Shown here: positions 24,640 through 32,968 of the stretch, piece by piece | How positions within the stretch are numbered: position 1 is the first letter of the stretch | Layout: each line of letters starts with the position of its first letter | NCBI RefSeq assembly: GCF_005239135.1 | Contig: NZ_QKNX01000009.1 | Location: 1-64,000 of the forward strand | Source: Natronomonas salsuginis | GTDB lineage: Archaea > Halobacteriota > Halobacteria > Halobacteriales > Haloarculaceae | Length of the DNA: 64,000 nt | Direction: 5' to 3' | Notes under the pieces: generated by a model | The model's input: only the letters and a program-made list of their open reading frames with translations | What the model was told of the DNA's origin: nothing | Database searches by the model: none | Position numbers and translations under genes: made by a program

Positions 24640-25695
24640 ATGCCGACTCGAGTCGTCTGCGATTTCACCGCTGACGTGACGCTCGACGGGGTGGGTTCGG
24701 ACGACCCGCGCACTATGCGGGTTCTCGTGGGGGACGACCGGATCGTACTCGGAGCCGACGACGTGAAGCGAACGATCGATCTCGACGACGTGTTCGACGT
24801 CGTCCGGGACGTCTCGCGCGGGGCAACGCCGAACGCCGACGAAACAGTCTCCATCGCCATCCGGACGGGCGAGGCGACCGAAGTCGCCTCGATCAGCGCC
24901 CGCGCCGACGAACTCGTTCGCTTTCAGGGTGCGCTGTACCGACAGGCGCTCGGAGGCACGCTGTGCGTCATCGAACACGAATCCGGCGACGACGCCGTGG
25001 ATCTGCCGACTCACCGCTTTCGTCTGGGCGTGACCGCCTCGCGAATCCGGTTCGTCGACAAGAACGACCCGGAGACCGAACTCACGATCGCTCGCGATCG
25101 AATCCTCGAATTTCGAGCGCTCTCTGGAACCGACGACGACCGACGACCGGCTGTTCTGCTCGTTTCCGATGGCGATGACGGGCTGGCGAAGACGGTCGTC
25201 CGGCTGCCTTCCTCGCGCCATCTCAATCTGTTCGGCCGGTATCTGAAGTCCGAACTCCGGCTGTCCGGGTCCCCCACCGACTCGCACGAGCGGTCCGAGT
25301 CGATCGACCTGCTGCTCGTCGACGACGATCCGCAGGACCTCCACGCCGCGGAGATGTTCCTGAAACGGCGTCCAGAGCCGTTCTCGATCGAGATGGCTGC
25401 CGGGGGTGAGGCCGGGCTCGAACACCTCGAAACCGACGACGCGATCGACTGTGTCGTGAGCGACTTTCGGATGCCCGGTATGGACGGCATCGAGTTCCTG
25501 CGGGCGGTCCGGGACCGACACCCGAAGCTGCCGTTCATCCTCTACACCGGGAAGGGGAGCGAGGAGGTTGCCAAGCGCGCGATCCTCGACGACGTGACCG
25601 ACTACGTCGAAAAGGACGTCGGCACCGACCAGTACGACGTGCTGGCCGAGCGGATCGACAAGGCGATCCGACAGCCGACCGGTCGTCGCCGGTGA
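24640..25695 (+). CDS. CheF-like domain fused to a response regulator receiver domain
   Basis: A 351-residue protein with two parts. Residues 1-208 resemble the archaeal chemotaxis protein CheF (VVCDFTADV, RVLVGDDRIVLGADDVKRTI, DDVFDVVRDV, and SRHLNLFGRYLKSEL). Residues 221-345 form a REC domain with acidic pocket D228-D230, phospho-acceptor D275 in SDFRMPGMDG, T303 and K325. Known CheF proteins end in a winged helix and link phosphorylated CheY to the archaellum motor; here a receiver domain takes that place. The divergent histidine kinase may phosphorylate it. No other chemotaxis or archaellum gene is in the window. Confidence 0.75.
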   Translation: MPTRVVCDFTADVTLDGVGSDDPRTMRVLVGDDRIVLGADDVKRTIDLDDVFDVVRDVSRGATPNADETVSIAIRTGEATEVASISARADELVRFQGALYRQALGGTLCVIEHESGDDAVDLPTHRFRLGVTASRIRFVDKNDPETELTIARDRILEFRALSGTDDDRRPAVLLVSDGDDGLAKTVVRLPSSRHLNLFGRYLKSELRLSGSPTDSHERSESIDLLLVDDDPQDLHAAEMFLKRRPEPFSIEMAAGGEAGLEHLETDDAIDCVVSDFRMPGMDGIEFLRAVRDRHPKLPFILYTGKGSEEVAKRAILDDVTDYVEKDVGTDQYDVLAERIDKAIRQPTGRRR

Positions 25696-25746
25696 TCGGG
25701 CCGCCGACACCGACTTTTATGTCCTCCCCCCGTGTGTCCCCGTGGT

Positions 25747-27384
25747 ATGACCTGGCACGTCACGATGCCAACCGAGAGCTACGAGCGCGCCCGCGAGGCG
25801 TTCGAGTGGGACCTCCCCGACGATTACAACGCCGCACACGATCTCGTCGGGAAACACGACGATCCGGATCGCCCCGCGCTGTATCAGGCGTTCCCGGACG
25901 GCCGTCGTGAGACGTTCACCTTCGCCGACCTCGACCGGCGCTCGAACCGACTCGCCAACGCGCTCGCCGAGTTGGGCGTCGGTCGCGGCGACCGCGTCGG
26001 GGTCGTGTTGCCGCAGGTCCAGGCGAATCCGATCACCCACCTCGCCTGCTGGAAACTCGGTGCGATCTCGATGCCACTGTCGGTGCTCTTCGGTCCGGAT
26101 GGCCTCGGGTACCGACTCGACGACAGCGGCGCGACGGTCGCGGTCGTCGACGGCAACAACTACGAAACCGTCGACGCCGCCCGCGAGGACTGTCCGGCCC
26201 TCGAACACGTCCTCGAGGTCGACTGGCACGGCCGCGGCTACCACGACTCGGCGACGCCGTTTGAACCGCTCGTCCAAGACGCCAACCCGATCTTCGATCC
26301 CGTCGACACCGATCCCGACACGCCCGGCGTGATCATGTACACCAGCGGTTCGACGGGGCAACCGAAAGGCGTCCTCCACAGCCAGTCGGTGTGGGTCGGT
26401 CACTGCCCGGCGTTCGAAATGTACTTCGGTCTCGATCTCTCGGAGACGGTCTGTTGGACGCCGGCCGACTGGGCATGGATCGGCGCGCTGGGGGATCTGC
26501 TGTTCCCGGCGTGGCACTACGGCCGGCCGGTGGTCGGCTATCCGATGGAGGGGTTCGATCCTGAGACGGCCTTCGAGCTGCTGGCGGAGTTCGACGTCAC
26601 CTCGTCGTTCCTCCCGCCGACCGCGATTCGGATGATGATGAACACCGACGCCGACGCCTACGACCTCTCGCTCGAGGCGATCTGCTCGGGCGGCGAGCCG
26701 CTAACCTCGGAGATCCTGGAGTGGGCCGACGACGAACTCGACGGCGTCGCGGTCAACGAACTGTACGGGCAGACCGAGGCGAACCTCCTCGTCTGCAACT
26801 GCGATGAGTGGTTCCCGGCTGTTCCGGGGAGCATGGGTAAACCGGTTCCCGGTCACGACATCGGCGTGGTCGATCCCGACACCGGCGAGGAGGTCGCCGT
26901 CGGCGAGGTGGGCGAGATCGCGGTCGAGCGCGGCGACGATCCCGTGATCTTCGAGGAGTACTGGAATCAACCCGAAAAGACGGCCGAAGCGACCGTGGGG
27001 TCGTGGCATCTGACGGGGGATCTGGGCGAGCGCGACGCCGACGGCCGTCTCTGGTTCAAATCGCGCGACGACGACCTCATCATCACGAGCGGCTACCGCG
27101 TCGGCCCCGGCGAGGTCGAGGACGCGATCCTCGAACATCCGAAGATCGAGCAGGTCGGCGTCGTCGGGATTTCCGACGAGATGCGCGGGGAGATCATCAA
27201 GGCGTTCTGTCAGCCGGTGTCGGGCGTCGAGGGGAACGAGCTGTTGGCCGAATCGGTCCGCTCGCTCGTCAGGGAGTCGCTCGCGAAACACGAGTATCCC
27301 CGCGAGATCGAGTTCGTCGACGAACTGCCGACGACGACGACGGGGAAGATACGGCGGACGGACCTGCGCGAGCGGGAGGAGTAG
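25747..27384 (+). CDS. AMP-forming acyl-CoA synthetase (acetyl/medium-chain type)
   Basis: A 545-residue ANL-family ligase. Motifs seen are the phosphate loop MYTSGSTGQPKGV, the A5-type motif ELYGQTEANLLV, HLTGDLGERDADG, the hinge DDLIITSGYRVGPGEVEDAI, and the C-terminal catalytic lysine in TTTTGKIRR. It activates a carboxylate with ATP and CoA. TPADWAWIGALGDLLFPAWH resembles acetyl-CoA synthetase and medium-chain ligases, so a short or medium acid is likely. The ATG at 25747 begins MTWHVTMPTESYERARE, a usual start for the group. A HAD hydrolase gene follows. Confidence 0.92.
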   Translation: MTWHVTMPTESYERAREAFEWDLPDDYNAAHDLVGKHDDPDRPALYQAFPDGRRETFTFADLDRRSNRLANALAELGVGRGDRVGVVLPQVQANPITHLACWKLGAISMPLSVLFGPDGLGYRLDDSGATVAVVDGNNYETVDAAREDCPALEHVLEVDWHGRGYHDSATPFEPLVQDANPIFDPVDTDPDTPGVIMYTSGSTGQPKGVLHSQSVWVGHCPAFEMYFGLDLSETVCWTPADWAWIGALGDLLFPAWHYGRPVVGYPMEGFDPETAFELLAEFDVTSSFLPPTAIRMMMNTDADAYDLSLEAICSGGEPLTSEILEWADDELDGVAVNELYGQTEANLLVCNCDEWFPAVPGSMGKPVPGHDIGVVDPDTGEEVAVGEVGEIAVERGDDPVIFEEYWNQPEKTAEATVGSWHLTGDLGERDADGRLWFKSRDDDLIITSGYRVGPGEVEDAILEHPKIEQVGVVGISDEMRGEIIKAFCQPVSGVEGNELLAESVRSLVRESLAKHEYPREIEFVDELPTTTTGKIRRTDLREREE

Positions 27385-27448
27385 CTTCGGATACGTCCCG
27401 AACTCTCCCCCACAACGCATTTGCGTGCGCACCGCCTACGGTCGGCCG

Positions 27449-28081
27449 ATGACGACAGCGGCCTACGACCGGTGGGCCTTCGATCTCGACGGGACGATCG
27501 TCGACGTCGAACCGGACTACGTGCACGACCTCCTCGGCCGGGTCGGCGATCGACTCGGCTACGGCTTCACCGAGCGGCAGGCCGAGATTCTCTGGCACGG
27601 CTTCGACGGGAAGCGGAGCGGCCACCTCGACGTGTGGGGCGTCGATCCGGAGCGATTCTGGACGGTGTTTCACGACGAGGAAGACCCTGAGGCGCGCGCG
27701 GAAGCGACGTTTCTGCACGAGGACGCGGCCGCCGTCGGCGACCTCGACGCGCCGACGGTACTCGTCACGCACTGTCAGCGGTATCTGACCGAGCCGGTGT
27801 TGGAGGCGTTGGACATCGGCGACTGGTTCGACGCCGTCGTCTGCTGTACGGCCGAGACCGGTTGGAAGCCGGATCCGCGACCGGTTCGGTCGGCGCTGTC
27901 GGCTGCAGGCGCACGTTCGGGATCCGGCGTCCTCGTCGGCGACAGCCCGCAGGACGTCGGCGCGGCGTGGAACGCCGGGCTCGACGCCGCCCACGTCGAA
28001 CGCCACGGTCACGAGCGCCGCGGCTGCTGCGTCGTCGGTGATCACCGGGTGGACCGGCTCGACGAACTGCTCCGGGCGTAG
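27449..28081 (+). CDS. HAD family hydrolase
   Basis: A 210-residue haloacid dehalogenase-type phosphatase. Motif I is FDLDGTIVD (catalytic Asp near residue 10), motif II VTHCQ, motif III the Lys in ETGWKPDPRP, and motif IV VLVGDSPQDVGAAWNAG. A helical cap lies between motifs I and II, as in phosphoglycolate phosphatase-like proteins. The substrate is unknown. It is the last gene before the iron-box region; the palindrome at 28125-28142 lies 43 bases after its stop. Confidence 0.9.
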   Translation: MTTAAYDRWAFDLDGTIVDVEPDYVHDLLGRVGDRLGYGFTERQAEILWHGFDGKRSGHLDVWGVDPERFWTVFHDEEDPEARAEATFLHEDAAAVGDLDAPTVLVTHCQRYLTEPVLEALDIGDWFDAVVCCTAETGWKPDPRPVRSALSAAGARSGSGVLVGDSPQDVGAAWNAGLDAAHVERHGHERRGCCVVGDHRVDRLDELLRA

Positions 28082-28124
28082 CGTCCGTCGATCGGAACGG
28101 ACACGAATCGACGACCGACACACT

Positions 28125-28142
28125 TTTTAGGCCGCCCTAAAA
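28125..28142. promoter_or_regulatory. iron-box (DtxR/IdeR-type) palindrome A
   Basis: TTTTAGG-CCGC-CCTAAAA is a perfect 7-4-7 palindrome. It lies 181-198 bases before the RGP-like gene and may be a second, distal operator for it. Confidence 0.65.
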
Positions 28143-28292
28143 TAACACCACACGGCGTCGAACGGGTGGATCCGTACTGCACGGAAGTGGGCATCACCTT
28201 CCCCCCGTCGTCGCGCCGTTCGGTAATCACTGCTGTCCCACCTGTTGGTGTCGATCCCGCGGTAACGGCTTCGACACCCCATATCGCTACAC

Positions 28293-28310
28293 TTTTAGGG
28301 TAGCCTAAAA
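28293..28310. promoter_or_regulatory. iron-box palindrome B at the RGP-like gene promoter
   Basis: TTTTAGG-GTAG-CCTAAAA has the same 7-4-7 form. It ends 12 bases before the ATG at 28323 and covers the -27 region, so binding would block TBP. Confidence 0.75.
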
Positions 28311-28322
28311 TATAGGTGAGCA

Positions 28323-29522
28323 ATGGGAACCACGAACCGATCCGATCAAGACATCTGCGTCGTCGTGCCGACGATCCGCGAGTACGAGTGCATCCGCGCG
28401 TACGTCGAAAACGCCCGCGAACACGGCTTCGACACGTCGCGGCTGTTCGTCTTGCTCGTCACCGAGGACTTCTGCGACACCGACGACATGCGCGCGATGC
28501 TCGACGACCTCGACGTCTCGGGCGCGGTGTTCGACGGGACGCGCCGCGAGGAGTGGTACGAGGACAACGGCGTCGCCGAGTACGCCCACGTCGTCCCGGC
28601 CGCGAGCCACGCCGAGACGAGTTTCGGACTCCTGTACATGTGGGCCAACGAGCGCTTCGAGTACGGCTTCTTCATCGACGACGACACGCTCCCCCACGAG
28701 GGCGACTTCTTCGGCCGCCACATGCGAAACCTCGCCTTCGGCGGAGAGATCGAACGCGTCAGTTCGGACGAGCAGTGGGTGAACGTCCTCTATCAGCGCG
28801 CCGACGAACACGGCCTCTATCCGCGCGGGTACCCCTACTCGGCGATGGACGAGACCGTCGAAACCGACACGGTCGAGATCGACGGCGGGAACGTGGTCGC
28901 CTCTCAGGGGCTGTGGACCAACGTCCCCGACCTCGACGCGGTCCGCATCCTGATGGACGGCGACCTTCGGGGGCAGGCCCAAACGCGGACGGCGACCGGC
29001 GACTTCGAGAGTGATTTCATCGCCGACCGCGGCAACTACCTCACCGTCTGTTCGATGAACCTCGCGTTCCGCCGCGAGGTGATTCCGGCGTTCTACCAGC
29101 TGCCGATGGACGACAACGCCTGGGACGTCGGTCGATTCGACGACATCTGGAGCGGCGTCTTCCTCAAGCGCGCCTGCGACCTGCTCGGCGGGCGGATCTA
29201 CAATGGCCGGCCGCTGTGTGAGCACAACAAGGCCCCCCGGTCGACGTTCGACGACCTCCACAACGAGGTCGCGGGACTGGAGCTCAACGAGCACCTCTGG
29301 GAGCTCGTCGACGATGTGGAGCCGGACCTGCCGGACGCGAGCCGAACCCCGGACCGGTACGCCGCCGTGTTCGAGGCGATGGCCCACCGGCTGGCAGACG
29401 GCGAGTTCGACGAGTACCGAAACGGCGGGTTCTTCAACCACGTCGGCGCGTACATGCTCGATTGGCTCGAGTGCCTCGAGGCGCTCGCGTCCGTCGAAAC
29501 GCCGGCCGTTGCGGACGACTAA
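28323..29522 (+). CDS. RGP/GT75-like protein (reversibly glycosylated polypeptide family)
   Basis: A 399-residue protein resembling plant RGP/UDP-arabinopyranose mutases. Shared features are an early CVVVPTIREYE strand, the DxD-type motif FFIDDDTLP (D119-D121), GYPYSAMDETVE, GLWTNVPDLDAVR, and VCSMNLAFRREVIPAF followed by GRFDDIWSGVFLKRACDLLG. The Arg that is reversibly glycosylated in plant enzymes (in YPFSLRE) is not evident: the equivalent stretch is YPYSAMD. Family members bind UDP-sugars and isomerise or transfer them. Two iron boxes precede it, and an iron-type binding protein and a GT39-like gene follow on the same strand. It is cytosolic, with no signal or membrane segments. Confidence 0.72.
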   Translation: MGTTNRSDQDICVVVPTIREYECIRAYVENAREHGFDTSRLFVLLVTEDFCDTDDMRAMLDDLDVSGAVFDGTRREEWYEDNGVAEYAHVVPAASHAETSFGLLYMWANERFEYGFFIDDDTLPHEGDFFGRHMRNLAFGGEIERVSSDEQWVNVLYQRADEHGLYPRGYPYSAMDETVETDTVEIDGGNVVASQGLWTNVPDLDAVRILMDGDLRGQAQTRTATGDFESDFIADRGNYLTVCSMNLAFRREVIPAFYQLPMDDNAWDVGRFDDIWSGVFLKRACDLLGGRIYNGRPLCEHNKAPRSTFDDLHNEVAGLELNEHLWELVDDVEPDLPDASRTPDRYAAVFEAMAHRLADGEFDEYRNGGFFNHVGAYMLDWLECLEALASVETPAVADD

Positions 29523-29531
29523 AGCGATGAG

Positions 29532-29538
29532 TATAAAT
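29532..29538 (+). promoter_or_regulatory. TATA element of the iron-binding lipoprotein gene
   Basis: TATAAAT is centred 26 bases before the ATG at 29561. The iron box lies between it and the start codon, as expected for a repressible leaderless promoter. An alternative ATG at 29537 overlaps this element and was therefore rejected. Confidence 0.7.
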
Positions 29539-29541
29539 GCA

Positions 29542-29557
29542 TTTAGGTGGACCTAAA
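29542..29557. promoter_or_regulatory. iron-box palindrome C
   Basis: TTTAGG-TGGA-CCTAAA, a perfect 6-4-6 palindrome between the TATA element and the ATG of the ABC binding protein gene. Confidence 0.78.
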
Positions 29558-29560
29558 AAC

Positions 29561-30706
29561 ATGCGCGATACACGCGACAGTTCGAGAGACCAGGGGCGTC
29601 GACGCTTCCTCGCAACCGCGGGCGCGATCGGCGCGGCCGGCATCGCCGGCTGTTCCGGTCTCCTCGGCGACGACTCGAGCGACGACGAACCGTCCGAGCC
29701 CTCGGACTCGCCGGTCGGTCAGATCGGCTCCGGGCGGGAAGGCCGGGATGCCCCCGATGGCGTATCGATGAGCGAGATGCCGGCGCTGGAGGGAGAACTG
29801 ACGGTGTACTCCGGTCGCGGCGAGTTCCTCGTCGGCGATCTCGTGAACTACATCGACGACCTCTACGACGACCTCGATCTGACGATGCGGTACGGCGGAT
29901 CGACCGATCTCGTCAACCAGATCATCAACGAGGGCGACGGCTCCCCCGCGGACGTGTTCTACTCCGTCAACTCGGGTGCGCTCGGCGCGATCGCCGACGA
30001 AGGCCGGGCCGCAGCGCTCGACGAGGACATCCTCGACATGGTGCGTTCGGAGTTCCACACCGATGAGTGGATCGGTACCTCGGGGCGGGCGCGAGCGGTC
30101 CCGTACAACACCGACGAGTACAGCGCAGAGGACATCCCCGACGACATCATGGTCTATCCCGACGAGTTCGACGGGGATCTCGGCTGGGCTCCATCCTACG
30201 GCTCCTGTCAGGCGTTCGTCACCGCGATGCGACTCATCGAGGGCGAGGAGGCGACCCGAGAGTGGCTCCAAGGGGTCCTCGACGCTGGAATCACGGAGTA
30301 CCCGAACGAGTTCGCCGCCTGTGAGGGGATCGCCGACGGCGAGATCGACGCCGCGTTCACGAACCACTACTACATTCAGCGCGTTATCGACGGGAACCCG
30401 AACGCGTCGATCGCCACCGCGTTCACCTCCGGCGACGCCGGCGCCGTGTTCAACGTCGCGGGCGCGGCCGTCGTCGACACGGCGACGGACGCGACGCTCG
30501 CGAACAACTTCGTGCGCCACCTCCTCTCGGCGGAGGCGCAGGACTACTTCGCGCGCTCGACCTTCGAGTACCCGCTCGTCCCCGACGTCGATCCGATCGG
30601 CGACCTCCCGTCGATCGACGAACTCGACGTACCGGACATCGACCTGACGCAGCTTTCGGACCTCGAAACGACTGTCGACCTCATGCGCGATGTCGGCGTG
30701 CTATAG
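29561..30706 (+). CDS. iron(III)-type ABC transporter substrate-binding lipoprotein
   Basis: A 381-residue secreted lipoprotein. It has a twin-arginine signal (GRRRFLATAGAIGAAG), a lipobox ending AGC, and a Ser/Asp-rich linker. The mature domain belongs to the FbpA/AfuA group: LTVYSGRGEFLVGDLV at its start, ADVFYSVNSGALGAI, and AAFTNHYYIQRV with the adjacent tyrosines that bind Fe(III) in FbpA. The iron box in its promoter supports iron as ligand. The matching permease may be the one at 38437-40041; no ATPase is nearby. The GT39-like gene starts 13 bases after its stop, so the two are probably cotranscribed. Confidence 0.88.
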   Translation: MRDTRDSSRDQGRRRFLATAGAIGAAGIAGCSGLLGDDSSDDEPSEPSDSPVGQIGSGREGRDAPDGVSMSEMPALEGELTVYSGRGEFLVGDLVNYIDDLYDDLDLTMRYGGSTDLVNQIINEGDGSPADVFYSVNSGALGAIADEGRAAALDEDILDMVRSEFHTDEWIGTSGRARAVPYNTDEYSAEDIPDDIMVYPDEFDGDLGWAPSYGSCQAFVTAMRLIEGEEATREWLQGVLDAGITEYPNEFAACEGIADGEIDAAFTNHYYIQRVIDGNPNASIATAFTSGDAGAVFNVAGAAVVDTATDATLANNFVRHLLSAEAQDYFARSTFEYPLVPDVDPIGDLPSIDELDVPDIDLTQLSDLETTVDLMRDVGVL

Positions 30707-30718
30707 GTTCGACGCGAC

Positions 30719-32863
30719 GTGTCGCCCCCACCATCGCCCCGCCCCCGGATTCGACGGCTCGCCAACGGGCTCGACGCGACGACGGCCGCGGCCGCCGCCG
30801 TCGCCACTACGGCTGGCCTCGCCGTCCTCGTCGTCTCGATAACCGTCTTCGCATACCATTCGAGCAACCACGACGAGGGCGTCTATCTCCTGCAGGCGGC
30901 GATGCTGTTACAGGGTCAACTCGAACTGCACGCCGGCGACCTCGCGGGCGCGTTCCACCCGTGGTTCTTCGTCGAGGACGCGGGCCGGCTCTACCCGAAG
31001 TACGCGCCCGTCCCGGCGGCGATGTTCGCCGCCTCGATGGCGCTGTTCGGCGAGCCGCGGGTGACGCTCGCGGTCGTCGCCGCCGTCAATGCGGCGCTCG
31101 TGTACGCGCTCGGCTCGATGGCCTTCGATCGACGCGTCGGCGTCGTCGCCGCGATCCTCTTCTCCGCGTCGCCGCTCGCGCTCGTGACGACCTCGGCGTT
31201 TCTCCCATATGCACCGACGACGGCGCTCAATCTGGTGTTTGCGGTCGCGTATCTCCGAAGCGTCCGCGACGAGTCCGCCGTCGTCGCCGCCGTCGCTGGC
31301 GGCGCGATCGGGCTCGCGTTCTTCGCTCGGCCCCTCACCGCCGTGTTGTTTGCCATCCCGTTCGTCCTGCACGCGCTCTTCTCGCTCGCCCGCTCGCTCG
31401 TCGACGAGGGTGTCGTCCTCTCCGGCGTCGTCCGCCGCCGCGGCCTCACGGCGCTCGTCGGCCTCGCGTTCGTGGGCGTGGCGCTCGCATACAACGCTCG
31501 GATGACCGGCTCGCCGCTCGTGTTCCCCTACGAGGCCTTCGCGCCCCGCGACGGACCCGGGTTCGGTACGCGCCGAATTCTCGGTCACTCGGTCGACTAC
31601 ACGCCCCAACTGGCGCTCGAAGCCAACGGCTACGCGCTCTACTACCTCGTGACGCGGTGGTTCGTGGCGGGGCCGATTGGGACGGCGCTGGCCGCCGTCG
31701 GCCTCGCGCTCGCGGCTCGCAGCTGGCTCGAACCGCGGTGGACGCGCTCGGCGTCCGACAGCATCGAGCGGACGGCCGGCCTTCTGCTCGCCGGCCCCCT
31801 CGTCACCGTTCCGCTCGGGAACCTGTTCTTTTGGGGCAACTACAACCTGCTGGCGACGATGTCCGATCCGACCGACGGGCTCGTCTCGCAGTTCGGCCCA
31901 TTCTATCACTTCGATCTCCTCCTCCCGCTGTCGGTCTTCGCGGCCGTCGCCGCGGTCGCGGCTTGGGACCGGCTCCCGGCGCTGCGGGGTCGGCTCGACT
32001 CGACGCTGTCGCCGCGAGCCGGGCGGGCGATCGTCGCCGTGGTGCTCGTCGCGAGCCTCGTCGGATTTGGTGTCACGGCCGCGGCGGCCGTCTCGACGCC
32101 GCTCGACCGGAACGCAGCCTACGCCGACAAGTACGAGATCGCCTACGAGCCGATCGAGACGGCGGATCTCGAGGACGCGCTCGTCTTCCTCCCGACGCCC
32201 TACGGCGAGTGGCAGAACCACCCGTTCCAGTACCTCCGCAACGACGGCGGCCTCGATGGTTCGGTCGTCTACGCGCTCGATCGCGAGCCCGACGAGGACT
32301 TCGCCGTCCTCGACGCCTACCCGAACCGGACCACCTACCGGTACGCCTATCGCGGTGAGTGGACGCCAAATGCCAACCGCCACGTCACCCCGAAACTCGA
32401 AGCGATCGAAGTGCGGCGCGGGACGGCGCTGTCCGGCGACACCGTCGTCGGCGTCCCGCCGCGCGTCGAGTACGCGATGGTTCGACTCGAAAGCAGGGCG
32501 GGCGGCCGCGCCGAATACGCGGTCGCCGATCCAGGCGAGTCGATCGCCGTCCCGTGGTCGGTTGACCGCGACGCGGCCCGCCTCGGCGCGCTCGACGCCG
32601 ATTCGGATCCGTCGATCCGCGTCGGCGAAGACGACGTCGTCGTCCTGACGATCACGCTCACCCAGCCCGACGGCGGCACGCTCACGTATCGTCAGGAGAC
32701 GACCGTTCGAACCGACACCGACGGTGTCGAGGCGGTCTGGCCGCCCGAGCGCTCCGTCTGCCCGCTCGTCACCGACTGCGGGAACGAGGGAACGTATCTG
32801 CCCGACGAGCCGGACTCGCATCGCGATGGCGTCTCTTTCGAGACGAGCCTGACGCGGGCGTGA
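30719..32863 (+). CDS. GT39-like polyprenyl-phosphate-sugar glycosyltransferase
   Basis: A 714-residue membrane protein. The first 460 residues contain about ten to twelve hydrophobic segments, and the first extracytoplasmic loop carries SSNHDEGVYLLQ, the acidic catalytic motif of the PMT/ArnT-like GT-C fold. RPLTAVLFAIPFVLHALFSL and FFWGNYNLLATMSDP are other recognisable membrane pieces. The remaining 250 residues are a soluble extracytoplasmic domain. The start is a GTG. It would transfer a sugar from a dolichol-phosphate carrier to a surface acceptor. It is probably cotranscribed with the iron-binding lipoprotein and therefore iron-regulated. Confidence 0.78.
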   Translation: MSPPPSPRPRIRRLANGLDATTAAAAAVATTAGLAVLVVSITVFAYHSSNHDEGVYLLQAAMLLQGQLELHAGDLAGAFHPWFFVEDAGRLYPKYAPVPAAMFAASMALFGEPRVTLAVVAAVNAALVYALGSMAFDRRVGVVAAILFSASPLALVTTSAFLPYAPTTALNLVFAVAYLRSVRDESAVVAAVAGGAIGLAFFARPLTAVLFAIPFVLHALFSLARSLVDEGVVLSGVVRRRGLTALVGLAFVGVALAYNARMTGSPLVFPYEAFAPRDGPGFGTRRILGHSVDYTPQLALEANGYALYYLVTRWFVAGPIGTALAAVGLALAARSWLEPRWTRSASDSIERTAGLLLAGPLVTVPLGNLFFWGNYNLLATMSDPTDGLVSQFGPFYHFDLLLPLSVFAAVAAVAAWDRLPALRGRLDSTLSPRAGRAIVAVVLVASLVGFGVTAAAAVSTPLDRNAAYADKYEIAYEPIETADLEDALVFLPTPYGEWQNHPFQYLRNDGGLDGSVVYALDREPDEDFAVLDAYPNRTTYRYAYRGEWTPNANRHVTPKLEAIEVRRGTALSGDTVVGVPPRVEYAMVRLESRAGGRAEYAVADPGESIAVPWSVDRDAARLGALDADSDPSIRVGEDDVVVLTITLTQPDGGTLTYRQETTVRTDTDGVEAVWPPERSVCPLVTDCGNEGTYLPDEPDSHRDGVSFETSLTRA

Positions 32864-32968
32864 CAGTCGGGGTCGTGCCGGGTGGCCCACGTTCCAGCGC
32901 GTGCGCAAGCAGTCCTCGTGTGAGGAGTACCGAAACGCTGATCACCGCGTGACGAAACGGCCCGGGTA

